This document shows positions 24,591 through 33,353 of a stretch of DNA of 64,000 bases, one piece after another. The stretch lies in the NCBI GenBank assembly GCA_905215145.1, contig CAJMOW010000002.1, positions 37,025-101,024 on the forward strand. Reading direction: 5' to 3'. Position 1 is the stretch's first letter. Every line of letters begins with the position of its first letter. Source of the DNA: an uncultured bacterium (lineage in GTDB: Bacteria > Bacillota_I > Bacilli_A > RF39 > UBA660). Both the position numbers and the translations under genes were made by a program. A model generated the notes under the pieces. That model was not told the origin of the DNA. It was given only the letters and a program-made list of their open reading frames with translations, and searched no databases.

Positions 24591-27500
24591 TTAATCTATA
24601 CTTTTTAATATTGTATAATCTCTTAAAATTTCTTCCTGTTCTTCACTTTCAATCCACTTGTCATTATTGTCTTTAACACGTTTATTTTGTGTTCTAAAGG
24701 CGGTTTTAATTATGTCACCACTCTTACATGGGTGGTTTTCATAATTGTGCTTATTTGCCTTAATAAAGACATTCTCCCCATCATTAACATGATATAATGT
24801 AACAAATGGAGTATTGTATTGATTTAACTCTACTTCTGATACAATGTAAATATTATCATCTGCTGATTTATCAATCAATTCTGTATAACCACTAAGCCCT
24901 AATTGGTAAGCAATTGTTTCAAGTAATGTAATAGGTTTATATACATACTTTATAGAAACGAAATCAACAATTCCTTGGTAATTATTTAGAACATATTCCA
25001 TTAAAGAATCATTATCAATTTCTTTGAACATTTTTTCTGTTTCTTTACCACAAAATCGTGTAATCTCATGTATATTTAATCCAAAGTTTACACACTCATC
25101 TTTCTTTAATTGTTTACACTCTCTTAACCTTTTCATAATAGAATCAACATCATTATAAATATTCCATTGATTTATTACATAATTAACATCCCCATATTCA
25201 GCAAAATAATCTAACTTGAATAAAATATCAATACTCTTTTTATTCAAATCACTTTGTAACAAATCTTTAAAAATAAAGAACAATCCGTCATATTCATTTT
25301 TATGTTTGCTCATATTGTATAAAATTTGTGGTGCTACCTTTTGCATATTCTTTACACTTGCCATAGTTTGATTGATACAATTATTTTCTCTATCAATAGA
25401 AAATTGCCTATTATCGTCACCAAAAGCAATAGGTTTTAATTTGATACCACGTTTAAGCATTTCTTTCTTTAATGCAGTCACTTTATCCTTATCACCTTTA
25501 TTAGTGTATCTTTGTAATGTTACTTTATAAAATTCTAATGGGTAATAAGCCTTTTGCCAAGCAAGTGTAACACTATCAATAGCCATACAATAAGCATGAG
25601 CAGAATTGAAACCATAAGAAGCACTATCCTCAATTACTTGCCATACTTTTTCAGCCATTTTCATAGCATTATCTTTGTCTGTTGTTTCTTTTGTGTTAAG
25701 TATAGCTTGTGCAAAATTAGGAATAAACTTTTCTTTTGCTTGTGTAATCACATAATGTTTCTTTTTGCTAATAGCTTTAATGATTGTATATGTTTCACTC
25801 ATAGGAAATCCTGCAAATCCTAATACTTTCATTAAATGCTCTTGATATAAAATAAATGAACTTGAACAATATTGGTCTTGAATAAGGTCATCAAAAGCCT
25901 TTATTCCATAATCAAAGTGTTTACGTTGTTCAAATGTTTTATACATTGATTGAAATGATGGTCTAATTCCAGCTACAAATTGTGTCAACTCTGAAATGTT
26001 CTTTGGTTTAAATCTCATAACTTTTTCAGTAGACTTTTGCTGTTCACATTGGTTTACACACATTGTATAACCATTAGCATAAATATCCCAAGTCTTATTA
26101 TCATTGTCAATCTTAGCAAGCAATTCGTTTACAGATAATGGTTCAATTCCTATCTCTTTATAAATGTCATATGTCAATCCAATAGAATCTACAATGAGGT
26201 AGTCCTGTTTCAACATTCCGAAAGCATCAATAGTACCACTTTCAATAACCGCAACAAAAGTTTCTTTAGCTTTATCTCCTTGTGATTCAGATTTTACCAT
26301 GATAACGCCAACTTCTTCTACAACATCAAAGTCTGCACAAATTGTGCCGCAAGGATGTGCTTTCAAATTATCTACAATTCCCATGTATTGTTGACAACCA
26401 TCAATTAAATATCCATATTTTTCTTTATCAACATAATCATAAATATCAATAAATTCTTTTTCATCATCATCTGCGTGTTTTAAAGCATTTTCATATTTAC
26501 TAATTTGCTTTGTTACCGTATTGGCTAATTGTGGGTCAAGGTTATATGCTCTTGAATACATTTTAAATGCAGATTTATAATGCAATGTGCCTAAAGCCAA
26601 TAGGTCAAATGTTCCTTCTTCTCCAATTATATCTTTTTGCGCTTGTATAAATGGTTCTCTTGATGATACATTATGGTCAATGTCTGGTGGTGTGTGAGAC
26701 TCCAATACTCTTTCTTTTGTTAAAAATCTTTCAGAATACATAAGCACTGGTGAATTAACTTTATCTACTTTTGTAAATCTAAATAATTTATTCAGATAAC
26801 AAGATACTCCGCTACCTCTACCACTAGGAGTCAATATACCACCATATTCGTCAATTCCACGTTTCATTATTTCATAAGTATCAATGAAATAATCAGCCAT
26901 GTTACATCCTTCAATTTCGGCTATATCATGCTTAATTTCTTTAATATATTCATCATACTTATCTTTGTTAATATCATTAGATTGTCTTTCCCATTCATAT
27001 CTAAGGATATTCTCAAATACTTCATTTCTTTGTTCTTGTGTTAAATCACGATATTTTTTAGCTACGGGAACTTTTAATGACCTATCCAATATAATATCAT
27101 CAAATGTAAGAACAATATTAGTATTCTCTATTGCTTCTGTAATTTCTTCATCACTTAAAATTCCTTGTTCTTTAAATCTATTAAAGAATATTTCGTAGCT
27201 TGGTAAATCCATATACCAACCTTGTTCATCTTCATAACTAATCTTATTAGATTTTAGCAAGTCATCTCTATCTGCCATTTGTGATTCAGTAATAACATGA
27301 CTATCAGTTCCAGCTATAATTGGAATGTTGTATTTATAATGCAATTCCATAATATGAGCATTTATCTCTTTTTGTGCTTGTGTATTATGTGGTTGCACTT
27401 CAAGATAAAAGTCTGTAAAATGATTAAATAATTTAAGAACAATTTCATCAATTTTTGAATAGTCAACTGTATTTGTACTATCAAATGGTAAATCTCTATA

Positions 27501-28004
27501 ATCTATTGTATATTTATTCCAAAAGGCAATACAAGCCGATGTAACGAATACATCATCTTTTGGTAATGATAAAAGAATATCTAAATCCATTCTATTCTTA
27601 TAATAATACCCAGTTTTAAATGACTCATAGATTGCTCTATTTATTTTCTTACGACCATTTTCATTCTTTGCTAATAAAATAATATGACAATTACTTGAAT
27701 CAGAAGAACTTCTGTCTTTTACCCAATATGCTTCTGTACCAAATACAAACTTGATTGGTTTATAATTATGATTTGATTCAAGATTTTTTTTATTAAATTT
27801 TTCAAGGTCATCATAAATCTTAAAATAATTACCTTGCCAACCGTGTTCAACAGTTGAATAAATTGTTGGAATGCCTTGGTCTGCTAATTTCTTATATTCT
27901 TTAAAATAATCCATAGGCACAAGTGGAGAATCTTTATTATATCTATGTGATAAACTCGTATGTTTGTGATAATTACAAAATGATAAATTTTTACAATTAT
28001 TCAT
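24591..28004 (-). CDS. dnaE: DNA polymerase III alpha subunit, DnaE type (1137 aa)
   Basis: Replicative polymerase. The N-terminus is a PHP domain (NYHKHTSLSHRY, later AGTDSHVI). The polymerase core has GRGSGVSCYLNKL (about residue 395), PDIDHN (about 438) and KQDYLIVDSIGL (about 600) with catalytic aspartates, and thumb/fingers motifs such as EHLMKVLGFAGF and YGFNSAHAYCMA. A C-terminal region after 900 probably holds HhH and OB-like parts. The ATG at 28004 follows AAGGCAGTA and overlaps the upstream HNH gene by 8 bases; an in-frame upstream ATG at 28055 lies inside that gene and is less likely. Full DnaE length, rare but known in large phages. Confidence 0.92.
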   Translation of the reverse strand: MNNCKNLSFCNYHKHTSLSHRYNKDSPLVPMDYFKEYKKLADQGIPTIYSTVEHGWQGNYFKIYDDLEKFNKKNLESNHNYKPIKFVFGTEAYWVKDRSSSDSSNCHIILLAKNENGRKKINRAIYESFKTGYYYKNRMDLDILLSLPKDDVFVTSACIAFWNKYTIDYRDLPFDSTNTVDYSKIDEIVLKLFNHFTDFYLEVQPHNTQAQKEINAHIMELHYKYNIPIIAGTDSHVITESQMADRDDLLKSNKISYEDEQGWYMDLPSYEIFFNRFKEQGILSDEEITEAIENTNIVLTFDDIILDRSLKVPVAKKYRDLTQEQRNEVFENILRYEWERQSNDINKDKYDEYIKEIKHDIAEIEGCNMADYFIDTYEIMKRGIDEYGGILTPSGRGSGVSCYLNKLFRFTKVDKVNSPVLMYSERFLTKERVLESHTPPDIDHNVSSREPFIQAQKDIIGEEGTFDLLALGTLHYKSAFKMYSRAYNLDPQLANTVTKQISKYENALKHADDDEKEFIDIYDYVDKEKYGYLIDGCQQYMGIVDNLKAHPCGTICADFDVVEEVGVIMVKSESQGDKAKETFVAVIESGTIDAFGMLKQDYLIVDSIGLTYDIYKEIGIEPLSVNELLAKIDNDNKTWDIYANGYTMCVNQCEQQKSTEKVMRFKPKNISELTQFVAGIRPSFQSMYKTFEQRKHFDYGIKAFDDLIQDQYCSSSFILYQEHLMKVLGFAGFPMSETYTIIKAISKKKHYVITQAKEKFIPNFAQAILNTKETTDKDNAMKMAEKVWQVIEDSASYGFNSAHAYCMAIDSVTLAWQKAYYPLEFYKVTLQRYTNKGDKDKVTALKKEMLKRGIKLKPIAFGDDNRQFSIDRENNCINQTMASVKNMQKVAPQILYNMSKHKNEYDGLFFIFKDLLQSDLNKKSIDILFKLDYFAEYGDVNYVINQWNIYNDVDSIMKRLRECKQLKKDECVNFGLNIHEITRFCGKETEKMFKEIDNDSLMEYVLNNYQGIVDFVSIKYVYKPITLLETIAYQLGLSGYTELIDKSADDNIYIVSEVELNQYNTPFVTLYHVNDGENVFIKANKHNYENHPCKSGDIIKTAFRTQNKRVKDNNDKWIESEEQEEILRDYTILKSID

Positions 28005-28560
28005 TACTGCCTTCCCTTTCCCACCAATAACCATATGCTGATTTTTGTTTTCCACTAATTACACCATTTATATTAGATGAACATATTTTATTATTTTTAC
28101 AAATTTTAATTGAATTTAAGTATTCAATTGCTTCTTTTGAAGAGTTGAATAATTTAATTTTTTTATGTGTTATTTTATCACACATCCATATTTTTTTCTT
28201 TTTTGAAATTGATAAATTTTTATTATGATTTCCATAATTATTATTATATTTTTGTGTGCCCCATTCTAAATTATAATAATTATTATTTAATTTATTTTCA
28301 TCTTTATGACATACAATTGGATAATTATTTGGATTCTCAACAAACGCTAAAGCTACTAATCTATTTATACGATATGTTCTCATATCATTATTCCCATATC
28401 TTAAAGTTATTTGTTCATATCCATATTTATTTATATGTTTTGTAAGCCATTTATTTGTATTTGTTGACCAAACATTGCCATCATTTGTTATATAAAACAT
28501 TTTTGAATCATCTATTGGTTTAATATATGTATCATCAAGTAAATTTGGTACTAATTTCAT
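27997..28560 (-). CDS. HNH homing endonuclease (187 aa)
   Basis: N-terminal NUMOD4-like region (YIKPIDDSKMFYITNDGNVWS), HNH core RTYRINRLVALAFV, IVCHKDENKLNNNYYNLEWGT, and a C-terminal NUMOD1-like repeat (LFNSSKEAIEYLNSIKIC). Lies immediately upstream of the polymerase gene and overlaps its start by 8 bases, as if inserted exactly at the gene border. Paralogue of the enzyme at 15283-16053. Confidence 0.85.
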   Translation of the reverse strand: MKLVPNLLDDTYIKPIDDSKMFYITNDGNVWSTNTNKWLTKHINKYGYEQITLRYGNNDMRTYRINRLVALAFVENPNNYPIVCHKDENKLNNNYYNLEWGTQKYNNNYGNHNKNLSISKKKKIWMCDKITHKKIKLFNSSKEAIEYLNSIKICKNNKICSSNINGVISGKQKSAYGYWWEREGSNE

Positions 28561-28594
28561 AACTCATCCTTTAACTCCTTTCTATATTTATTCA

Positions 28595-28633
28595 ATTATA
28601 CCACAAAAGACCACTTTTGTCAAGTGGTCTTTT
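28595..28633 (-). promoter_or_regulatory. Terminator-promoter hybrid
   Basis: Stem AAAAGACCACTT / AAGTGGTCTTTT (28605-28616, 28622-28633) forms a 12-bp terminator for the methyltransferase gene. Its loop and stem contain the -35 TTGACA (28623-28618); the -10 TATAAT (28600-28595) follows after 17 bp and drives the HNH and polymerase genes. Confidence 0.85.
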
Positions 28634-28637
28634 AACT

Positions 28638-29567
28638 CTATTTTAATCCATTAAAAATATGTGCAATAACATCAATAGTCCAACCATTCCCAATACATTT
28701 ATATCTTTGTGTATCAGACAACCCTTCTGTATAATTATCTTGTAAAGTTTGTGCTCTTTCACATTCGATTGGTGTTGGTTTATAATATTCACCATTTTCA
28801 TATTGAATATTAGTTGCTCCACTATTTGAAATATTTTGTCCTGTCATTAAACATCTCATTTTTTGGTCTAAAGTTCTAATTGCTTTGTGTGCTTTTTCAT
28901 ATGCAAGAGTTCCTTCTTTTTTATTATTTAATCTATCTGTTATATTATATTGTTCTTTTTCTTCTGTTGGTTGAACAATATCTTTTAAAGTTAAATCTTT
29001 GTTCATTGGTTGTGTTACATTTGGAATGTTTGTCCAGTATAGTCTTTTTCTACTTTGTGCAGAAAGTAATTTACTATCAATCATAATAGGTTCTACACCT
29101 AATGCTTTAGTAATAACATCTTGCCATTTTTTGCACATCTTTACATTTTCTAACAAAAAATATTTTGGTTTGCTTTCTTTTAATAATCTTACATATTCCC
29201 AAAATAAATAAGAATATCCATCAAATTCAAATCCTTTTTCTTTCAAATCTAAATATTGTTCAAGTGATGTAATCTCTATATTGTCTTTTGTACTTGCTCC
29301 ATTCATTCTTCCGGCAAACGAAAAATTTTGACAAGGACTACCACCAATTAGCAAATCTAAATAACCATTATATTGTGTTCCATCAACATCTCTCACATCT
29401 CCAATTTCTGTTATATCATTCCAATTTTTCTGTGCTATTTTAATTGCATAATCACAAATTTCACTGGCATGATAACCATTGACTTTAATCCCAGCTCTAT
29501 CTAAAGCACATCTACCCCCCCCAATTCCGTCAAAAAGACTTAATACATTTAATCCATTTTCATTCAT
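28638..29567 (-). CDS. DNA cytosine-5 methyltransferase (309 aa)
   Basis: Motif I LSLFDGIGGGRCAL, motif IV GGSPCQNFSFAG with catalytic Cys (about residue 78), motif VI FLLENV, motif VIII QSRKRLYW and motif X GNGWTIDVI are all present. It methylates cytosine C5; the target region between motifs VIII and IX is short. ENV..QSRKRLYWTN resembles DNMT3-like phage enzymes. ATG follows AAAGGAGATATAAAAA. No restriction enzyme partner is visible nearby, so it is likely an anti-restriction or regulatory solitary enzyme. Confidence 0.93.
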   Translation of the reverse strand: MNENGLNVLSLFDGIGGGRCALDRAGIKVNGYHASEICDYAIKIAQKNWNDITEIGDVRDVDGTQYNGYLDLLIGGSPCQNFSFAGRMNGASTKDNIEITSLEQYLDLKEKGFEFDGYSYLFWEYVRLLKESKPKYFLLENVKMCKKWQDVITKALGVEPIMIDSKLLSAQSRKRLYWTNIPNVTQPMNKDLTLKDIVQPTEEKEQYNITDRLNNKKEGTLAYEKAHKAIRTLDQKMRCLMTGQNISNSGATNIQYENGEYYKPTPIECERAQTLQDNYTEGLSDTQRYKCIGNGWTIDVIAHIFNGLK

Positions 29568-29621
29568 TTTTTATATCTCCTTTCATATTAAAATTATGTC
29601 ACAACTAACATAATTCATCAA

Positions 29622-29668
29622 TTTATGTTAATTATAACATAAAAAGGAGCTTTTGTCAAGCCCCTTTT
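29622..29668 (-). promoter_or_regulatory. Methyltransferase promoter within terminator and palindrome
   Basis: -35 TTGACA (29659-29654), 17-bp spacer, -10 TATAAT (29636-29631). The -35 lies in the loop of a terminator hairpin (29642-29652 with 29658-29668, one G-U pair). The -10 is the centre of TTTATGTTA-ATTA-TAACATAAA (29622-29643); a further half-site AACATAA is at 29607-29613 in the leader. Confidence 0.85.
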
Positions 29669-29684
29669 ACAATTAATTTCCTTT

Positions 29685-29909
29685 CTATGCCATATAATAT
29701 CCTTGTTCTTGAATCTTATCCCATTCTGACTTATGATACCATAAAATACGGTATTCTTCTACACCCATACAATTAACTAATACTTTGATTTCCAACATAG
29801 GGTCAGTTTCAACAAAATTTGGGTCTTCTTCTTGCATACATTTTTCCCATTCTTTAGTAACATCTACAACTGAAATTACCTTTTTAATGTAATGCTCTAA
29901 TAAATTCAT
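29685..29909 (-). CDS. Hypothetical protein (74 aa)
   Basis: Starts MNLLEHYIKKVISVVDVTKEWEKC; C-terminus EEYRILWYHKSEWDKIQEQGYYM. The ATG directly follows the stop of the upstream gene (one-base gap), so it is probably coupled. Function unknown. Confidence 0.7.
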   Translation of the reverse strand: MNLLEHYIKKVISVVDVTKEWEKCMQEEDPNFVETDPMLEIKVLVNCMGVEEYRILWYHKSEWDKIQEQGYYMA

Positions 29910-30185
29910 TTAATCACCAACCTTAATAATATGCTTAAATTGCTTCTCATAGAAATCAAGATACAATTCTTTAGCATCGCCATTATATGTTGCTTCAATA
30001 AATTTAGGGTAAATAAAACCATACTTTGTATTTCTTACAATAAGCATAGCTTTGTTATTTTGAATTGTATGATTAGCCCATACAATAATTACTTTTAAGT
30101 CATCATTTGTTTCATCATTGTTATGAAAATAATCTGCATCTTTAATTTCTTGATAACATAAATCTAAAAATTCCATTGTGTCCAT
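29910..30185 (-). CDS. Hypothetical protein (91 aa)
   Basis: The ATG at 30185 lies 13 bases after AAGGAG; the spacing is long, so the start is not certain. Mixed alpha/beta sequence with VIIVWANHTIQNNKAMLIVRN. Function unknown. Confidence 0.65.
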   Translation of the reverse strand: MDTMEFLDLCYQEIKDADYFHNNDETNDDLKVIIVWANHTIQNNKAMLIVRNTKYGFIYPKFIEATYNGDAKELYLDFYEKQFKHIIKVGD

Positions 30186-30209
30186 GTTATTCTCTACTCT
30201 CCTTTCAAT

Positions 30210-30240
30210 AAAAGGAGTGAATAAAATACTCACTCCTTTT
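30210..30240 (-). terminator. Terminator after Sak4-like gene
   Basis: Perfect 11-bp stem AAAAGGAGTGA / TCACTCCTTTT around a 9-nt AT loop, with T-rich 3' arm on the minus strand, 11 bases past the stop codon of the recombinase gene. Confidence 0.8.
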
Positions 30241-30250
30241 CAGTTAAATA

Positions 30251-31261
30251 TTACCACTCAACTCCTCTTTGTTGAGCAAACGCAACAAGATTATTATAAA
30301 TACTTTCAAGTTCTACAAGTTGATTGGGTCTTGCATCTGTAACCTTTACACCTTCTCCTAACTGAGATTCTACAATTCCGATTGTTTCATCTGGATAAAC
30401 TTCAAATAAAGCTGTAAGAACTGGCTCAATACTTTCAATATAATCATCCTTAGTATAACCACTTGTATTTCTTGCAAATGTCACCAAATCTGCACCTTGT
30501 TCTTCTGCTGATTTCTTTTGTGCGTCTTCAATAGCTTTAATGATATTCTCAGCAGTAAATGGATTTACAATAGGAACAATATCAAATCTTGAACCGCTAA
30601 AGAACTTGTCTGTTCCAACGCAATATGCAACTGACATAACTACTTTATTTGTTTCTTTATCTGTACCTTGCCCTTTGATATAAAATCTAAAATCTGTTAA
30701 GTCTCTAATGAAACGTGTAGAGTCTTTTACATTAGAAGTTCCTTTTGGCTGAATATACGTACTACCATCATCTCTTTCAATGACTTCACCATGACTTATA
30801 AAAATAATTGTATAACCATAAGAGCATAATCTGTTAATATCATTCTTAAATGCAGTTCTATACAAAGTATAGCCATTTGGATTTCCTTTTTGTGCTTGTT
30901 GTACTTCTCCCACATCTCTACAACCATATTCTTGAGCCACTGCTTGCTTATAAACATCAGCAATATCTTCTACACAATCAAGAATAATTGTTTGGAATTT
31001 TTCTTTCATTTGGTCAAGGGTTTTTTCATCTGTTAATTGCTTAACAACATCCACAAAATCTTTTTTCCTTGTAATGGGAATCTTATATCCTTTAATTGCC
31101 GAACCACCAGCTTCTCCCATTAACAACAAAGGTTTTGGAAATCTCATAGCTTGCTTTGTTTTTCCTACTGCATTTTCATCAGAATAAATTTGTATTTTGA
31201 GTCCGTCAAGATTATATGCTACACCAGTTTCTTCCAAACCTAATAAGTTTAAATTTGCCAT
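30251..31261 (-). CDS. Sak4-like RecA-fold recombinase ATPase (336 aa)
   Basis: AAA_24/Sak4-type single-strand annealing ATPase. Walker A is SDENAVGKTK (residues 27-36), Walker B FQTIILDCVEDI (about 90-101), then YRTAFKNDINRL and YTIIFISHGEVIERDDG. Such proteins act with an ssDNA-binding protein to anneal or load strands during phage recombination. The next gene upstream (31332-32324) is a plausible ssDNA-binding partner. ATG follows AAAGGTAAATAAAAG. Confidence 0.82.
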   Translation of the reverse strand: MANLNLLGLEETGVAYNLDGLKIQIYSDENAVGKTKQAMRFPKPLLLMGEAGGSAIKGYKIPITRKKDFVDVVKQLTDEKTLDQMKEKFQTIILDCVEDIADVYKQAVAQEYGCRDVGEVQQAQKGNPNGYTLYRTAFKNDINRLCSYGYTIIFISHGEVIERDDGSTYIQPKGTSNVKDSTRFIRDLTDFRFYIKGQGTDKETNKVVMSVAYCVGTDKFFSGSRFDIVPIVNPFTAENIIKAIEDAQKKSAEEQGADLVTFARNTSGYTKDDYIESIEPVLTALFEVYPDETIGIVESQLGEGVKVTDARPNQLVELESIYNNLVAFAQQRGVEW

Positions 31262-31298
31262 CTTTTATTTACCTTTCTATATTCACCAATTCTCTAAA

Positions 31299-31321
31299 AG
31301 GGCAGACATTACATCTGCCCT
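31299..31321 (-). terminator. Hairpin between ssDNA-binding candidate and Sak4-like gene
   Basis: Perfect 8-bp stem AGGGCAGA / TCTGCCCT with 7-nt loop, followed by TTTTAG on the minus strand. Probably an attenuator reducing transcription into the Sak4-like gene relative to the upstream gene. Confidence 0.65.
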
Positions 31322-31331
31322 ATATCTTATC

Positions 31332-32324
31332 TTAGAACGGAGACTTCTTTGTGCTTGCCGAACCAAATGGATTAGCCTTTGCACCACTAGAACTTGCTCC
31401 CTTTGGAGAACTCTTAGGCTTATCCTTATTCTCTTTAGCGGTCTTCACCATGTTGTCAATCTTAATGTCACGTTCATTCAGTGCTTGCTTCATATCTTCG
31501 GGATTGATATAGTATTCAGATTCTTCTTCGTAAGCGGTATCACCACGGAACACACTATATTCAGTAACGCTAAATCCACTTACCATGTGTGACTCTCTAC
31601 GACCAAATCCACCAGTTGTAGGCTTCTTAGCTCCTACTTGCTTAGTAATAATCTCATAATATAGCTTTACAGATTGACCAGCTTCATAGAATGAATTGAA
31701 ATCATCTGCAAGGTCAGCTTCTACAATAAATGTAAAAGGTGTAGTTTCAGCATTACGATTGAATGTATAAAGTTCAACCTTTAATCTGCCCGTTTCTTCT
31801 GCATCCTCACCCTTTGTTTCAGGAATAATGCTACGAATAATGCCACTGATTTCACAGTCTGCACTATCCTCTTCGGGAACACCAGTAGATGTAATTCTAA
31901 ATCCATTTACTTGTGTAATAGACTTAAATTCATATGTGTCCTTATTAACATATTCGTTCGCAGATAGGATTCCATCAATCTTAACTCTTGTAGGCACTTC
32001 CCCATCCTTTGCATTATTCTTAGGAATATAATTTTCAAGAACAGTCTTTAAGGACTTAAAATTTGAATTGTCGATAATCTGTCCATTCTCATCTAACTTC
32101 TTCTCACTTGCAGGGAAGAAATCTACACCAATCGCATTTCCCTTTACATCTACAAGAAACATAGGATTTTTAAAGTCCTTCTTTGCCATCTGTTGACAAG
32201 TTACCTTCTTTTCAACTCCATTTGCTCCCTTTAAGGTAACTTCCTTTGTAATCTCTTCAAGATTCATTTCAAGTAATTCACCGATAACCTGTGCATTATT
32301 AATACTAGCCTTAATTTCACTCAT
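31332..32324 (-). CDS. Putative ssDNA-binding/recombination accessory protein (330 aa)
   Basis: Beta-rich core (about residues 1-255) with KVTCQQMAKKDFKNPMFLVDVKGN, TRVKIDGILSANEYVNKDTYEFKS and a C-terminal low-complexity tail rich in Lys, Ser, Pro and Gly that ends KKSPF, recalling the disordered tail and final PF of SSB proteins but without the usual acidic residues. It precedes the Sak4-like gene, where phages often encode their SSB. Codons use more C and G at third positions than neighbours, as in highly expressed genes. Function inferred from context; unconfirmed. Confidence 0.5.
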   Translation of the reverse strand: MSEIKASINNAQVIGELLEMNLEEITKEVTLKGANGVEKKVTCQQMAKKDFKNPMFLVDVKGNAIGVDFFPASEKKLDENGQIIDNSNFKSLKTVLENYIPKNNAKDGEVPTRVKIDGILSANEYVNKDTYEFKSITQVNGFRITSTGVPEEDSADCEISGIIRSIIPETKGEDAEETGRLKVELYTFNRNAETTPFTFIVEADLADDFNSFYEAGQSVKLYYEIITKQVGAKKPTTGGFGRRESHMVSGFSVTEYSVFRGDTAYEEESEYYINPEDMKQALNERDIKIDNMVKTAKENKDKPKSSPKGASSSGAKANPFGSASTKKSPF

Positions 32325-32439
32325 TTTAATTCTAATTCCTTTCTTCTCTTAAACTTTTTATTATGTACTTATCTATAATATCACTCCGAAGAGACAATAA
32401 AATAAATGTATAACTTAATCTAAGGCATCTCACCCTTAG

Positions 32440-32646
32440 TCATTCTCTGTCTTCCATTATGTGATGCATAATTACAGTATTATTATTGTTGATGTAATCA
32501 GCAAGGTCAATAACATTCATTTCATCTAAATCAAGAATACAATAATTCTCTAAATCAACTACTACAATGCTTTCCAAATTATTAATTCCCAACAAAGTTT
32601 GATGAATAATGTCACATATATCATCCTTTTGAATTATTTCCCACAT
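32440..32646 (-). CDS. Hypothetical acidic protein (68 aa)
   Basis: The ATG at 32646 follows AAAGGAGAAAATAAAA, inside the end of the upstream gene. Contains DICDIIHQTLLGINNLESIVVVDL and DLADYINNNNTVIMHHI. Downstream of it lies a 115-base gap (32325-32439) with a weak 6-bp hairpin (CTAAGG/CCTTAG at about 32421-32440). Function unknown. Confidence 0.7.
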   Translation of the reverse strand: MWEIIQKDDICDIIHQTLLGINNLESIVVVDLENYCILDLDEMNVIDLADYINNNNTVIMHHIMEDRE

Positions 32647-32896
32647 TTTTATTTTCTCCTTTTGCCACTTTTTCAATTATATCTTTATTTTTGATATTGC
32701 TTTCAATAAAAATTTTTAATTCTTCCATGGTACTTCCTTCGTTAATCTTATCAAGATATAATTGACTAGCAGTTTCAAAGCCAATAACAATATTCTTAAT
32801 GAAGTTTTCCTTCAAACTGTTTTCATAGTGATTAATAATATTTGCCATTGCTTGTTTCTTAGTTGGTTTCTTTGATTGCTTACTTTGCGTAGCCAT
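32621..32896 (-). CDS. Hypothetical basic helical protein (91 aa)
   Basis: Lys-rich N-terminus (ATQSKQSKKPTKKQAMAN) and amphipathic helices. ATG overlaps the upstream stop by one base. Function unknown; the basic tail could bind nucleic acid. Confidence 0.7.
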   Translation of the reverse strand: MATQSKQSKKPTKKQAMANIINHYENSLKENFIKNIVIGFETASQLYLDKINEGSTMEELKIFIESNIKNKDIIEKVAKGENKNVGNNSKG

Positions 32897-33195
32897 TACT
32901 GAACCACCTCATCTCTGTCACACACTGGACACAGCCATTCAGTAAACCATTCTCTGTTATTGTACTCTAGTTCATCATGGATTTCACAATATTCATAAGG
33001 TTGTAGCTTTGCACCACATTCAATACAATACTGCTCATAATTGAACCAATGCAAAATTGCTTGTTTTAGCTTGTCATTATTAGTATTATGGTATAAATAA
33101 AAAAGAATATCTTTTGTTAATTCTTTTCCTTCTTCACCATCTTTACTATAATAATCTGTAATTGTTTCCACTACTTCAATGGAAAAATCTTCCAT
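32896..33195 (-). CDS. Zinc-ribbon protein (99 aa)
   Basis: ATG follows AAAGGAGATAAAT. Helical N-terminal half (EVVETITDYYSKDGEEGKELTKD), then two cysteine pairs CIECGAK and CPVCDRDE about 30 residues apart, forming a zinc ribbon. Preceded by a strongly structured 120-base leader. Function unknown. Confidence 0.75.
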   Translation of the reverse strand: MEDFSIEVVETITDYYSKDGEEGKELTKDILFYLYHNTNNDKLKQAILHWFNYEQYCIECGAKLQPYEYCEIHDELEYNNREWFTEWLCPVCDRDEVVQ

Positions 33196-33218
33196 ATTTA
33201 TCTCCTTTCTATTTTATT

Positions 33219-33317
33219 AAAGTTAAGGTCTTGATTGAAAGCCCAATAAAGGGCTTTCAAAAGGAGGTAAAAAATGAAATTCTCAAATATTAGATTTCCA
33301 ATCAAAACCTTAACTTT
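33219..33317 (-). ncRNA. Structured leader or RNA element closed by a 19-bp stem
   Basis: Arms 33219-33237 and 33299-33317 pair over 19 bp with one G-U. Inside are a perfect 9-bp hairpin TGAAAGCCC / GGGCTTTCA (33236-33244, 33251-33259) and a weaker hairpin from GAAAT/ATTTC. On the minus strand it lies between the promoter at 33325-33353 and the zinc-ribbon gene, so it is probably a structured 5' leader. On the plus strand the same segment carries AAAGGAGG and an ATG at 33274. Class of element unknown. Confidence 0.6.
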
Positions 33318-33320
33318 TAT

Positions 33321-33353
33321 ATGTATTATATCATATTATTTAGTTGTTGTCAA
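33321..33353 (-). promoter_or_regulatory. Promoter before structured leader
   Basis: -35 TTGACA (33353-33348), 17-bp spacer, -10 TATAAT (33330-33325), with ATATG/CATAT arms around the -10. The -35 lies in the last codons of the upstream gene. Confidence 0.82.
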
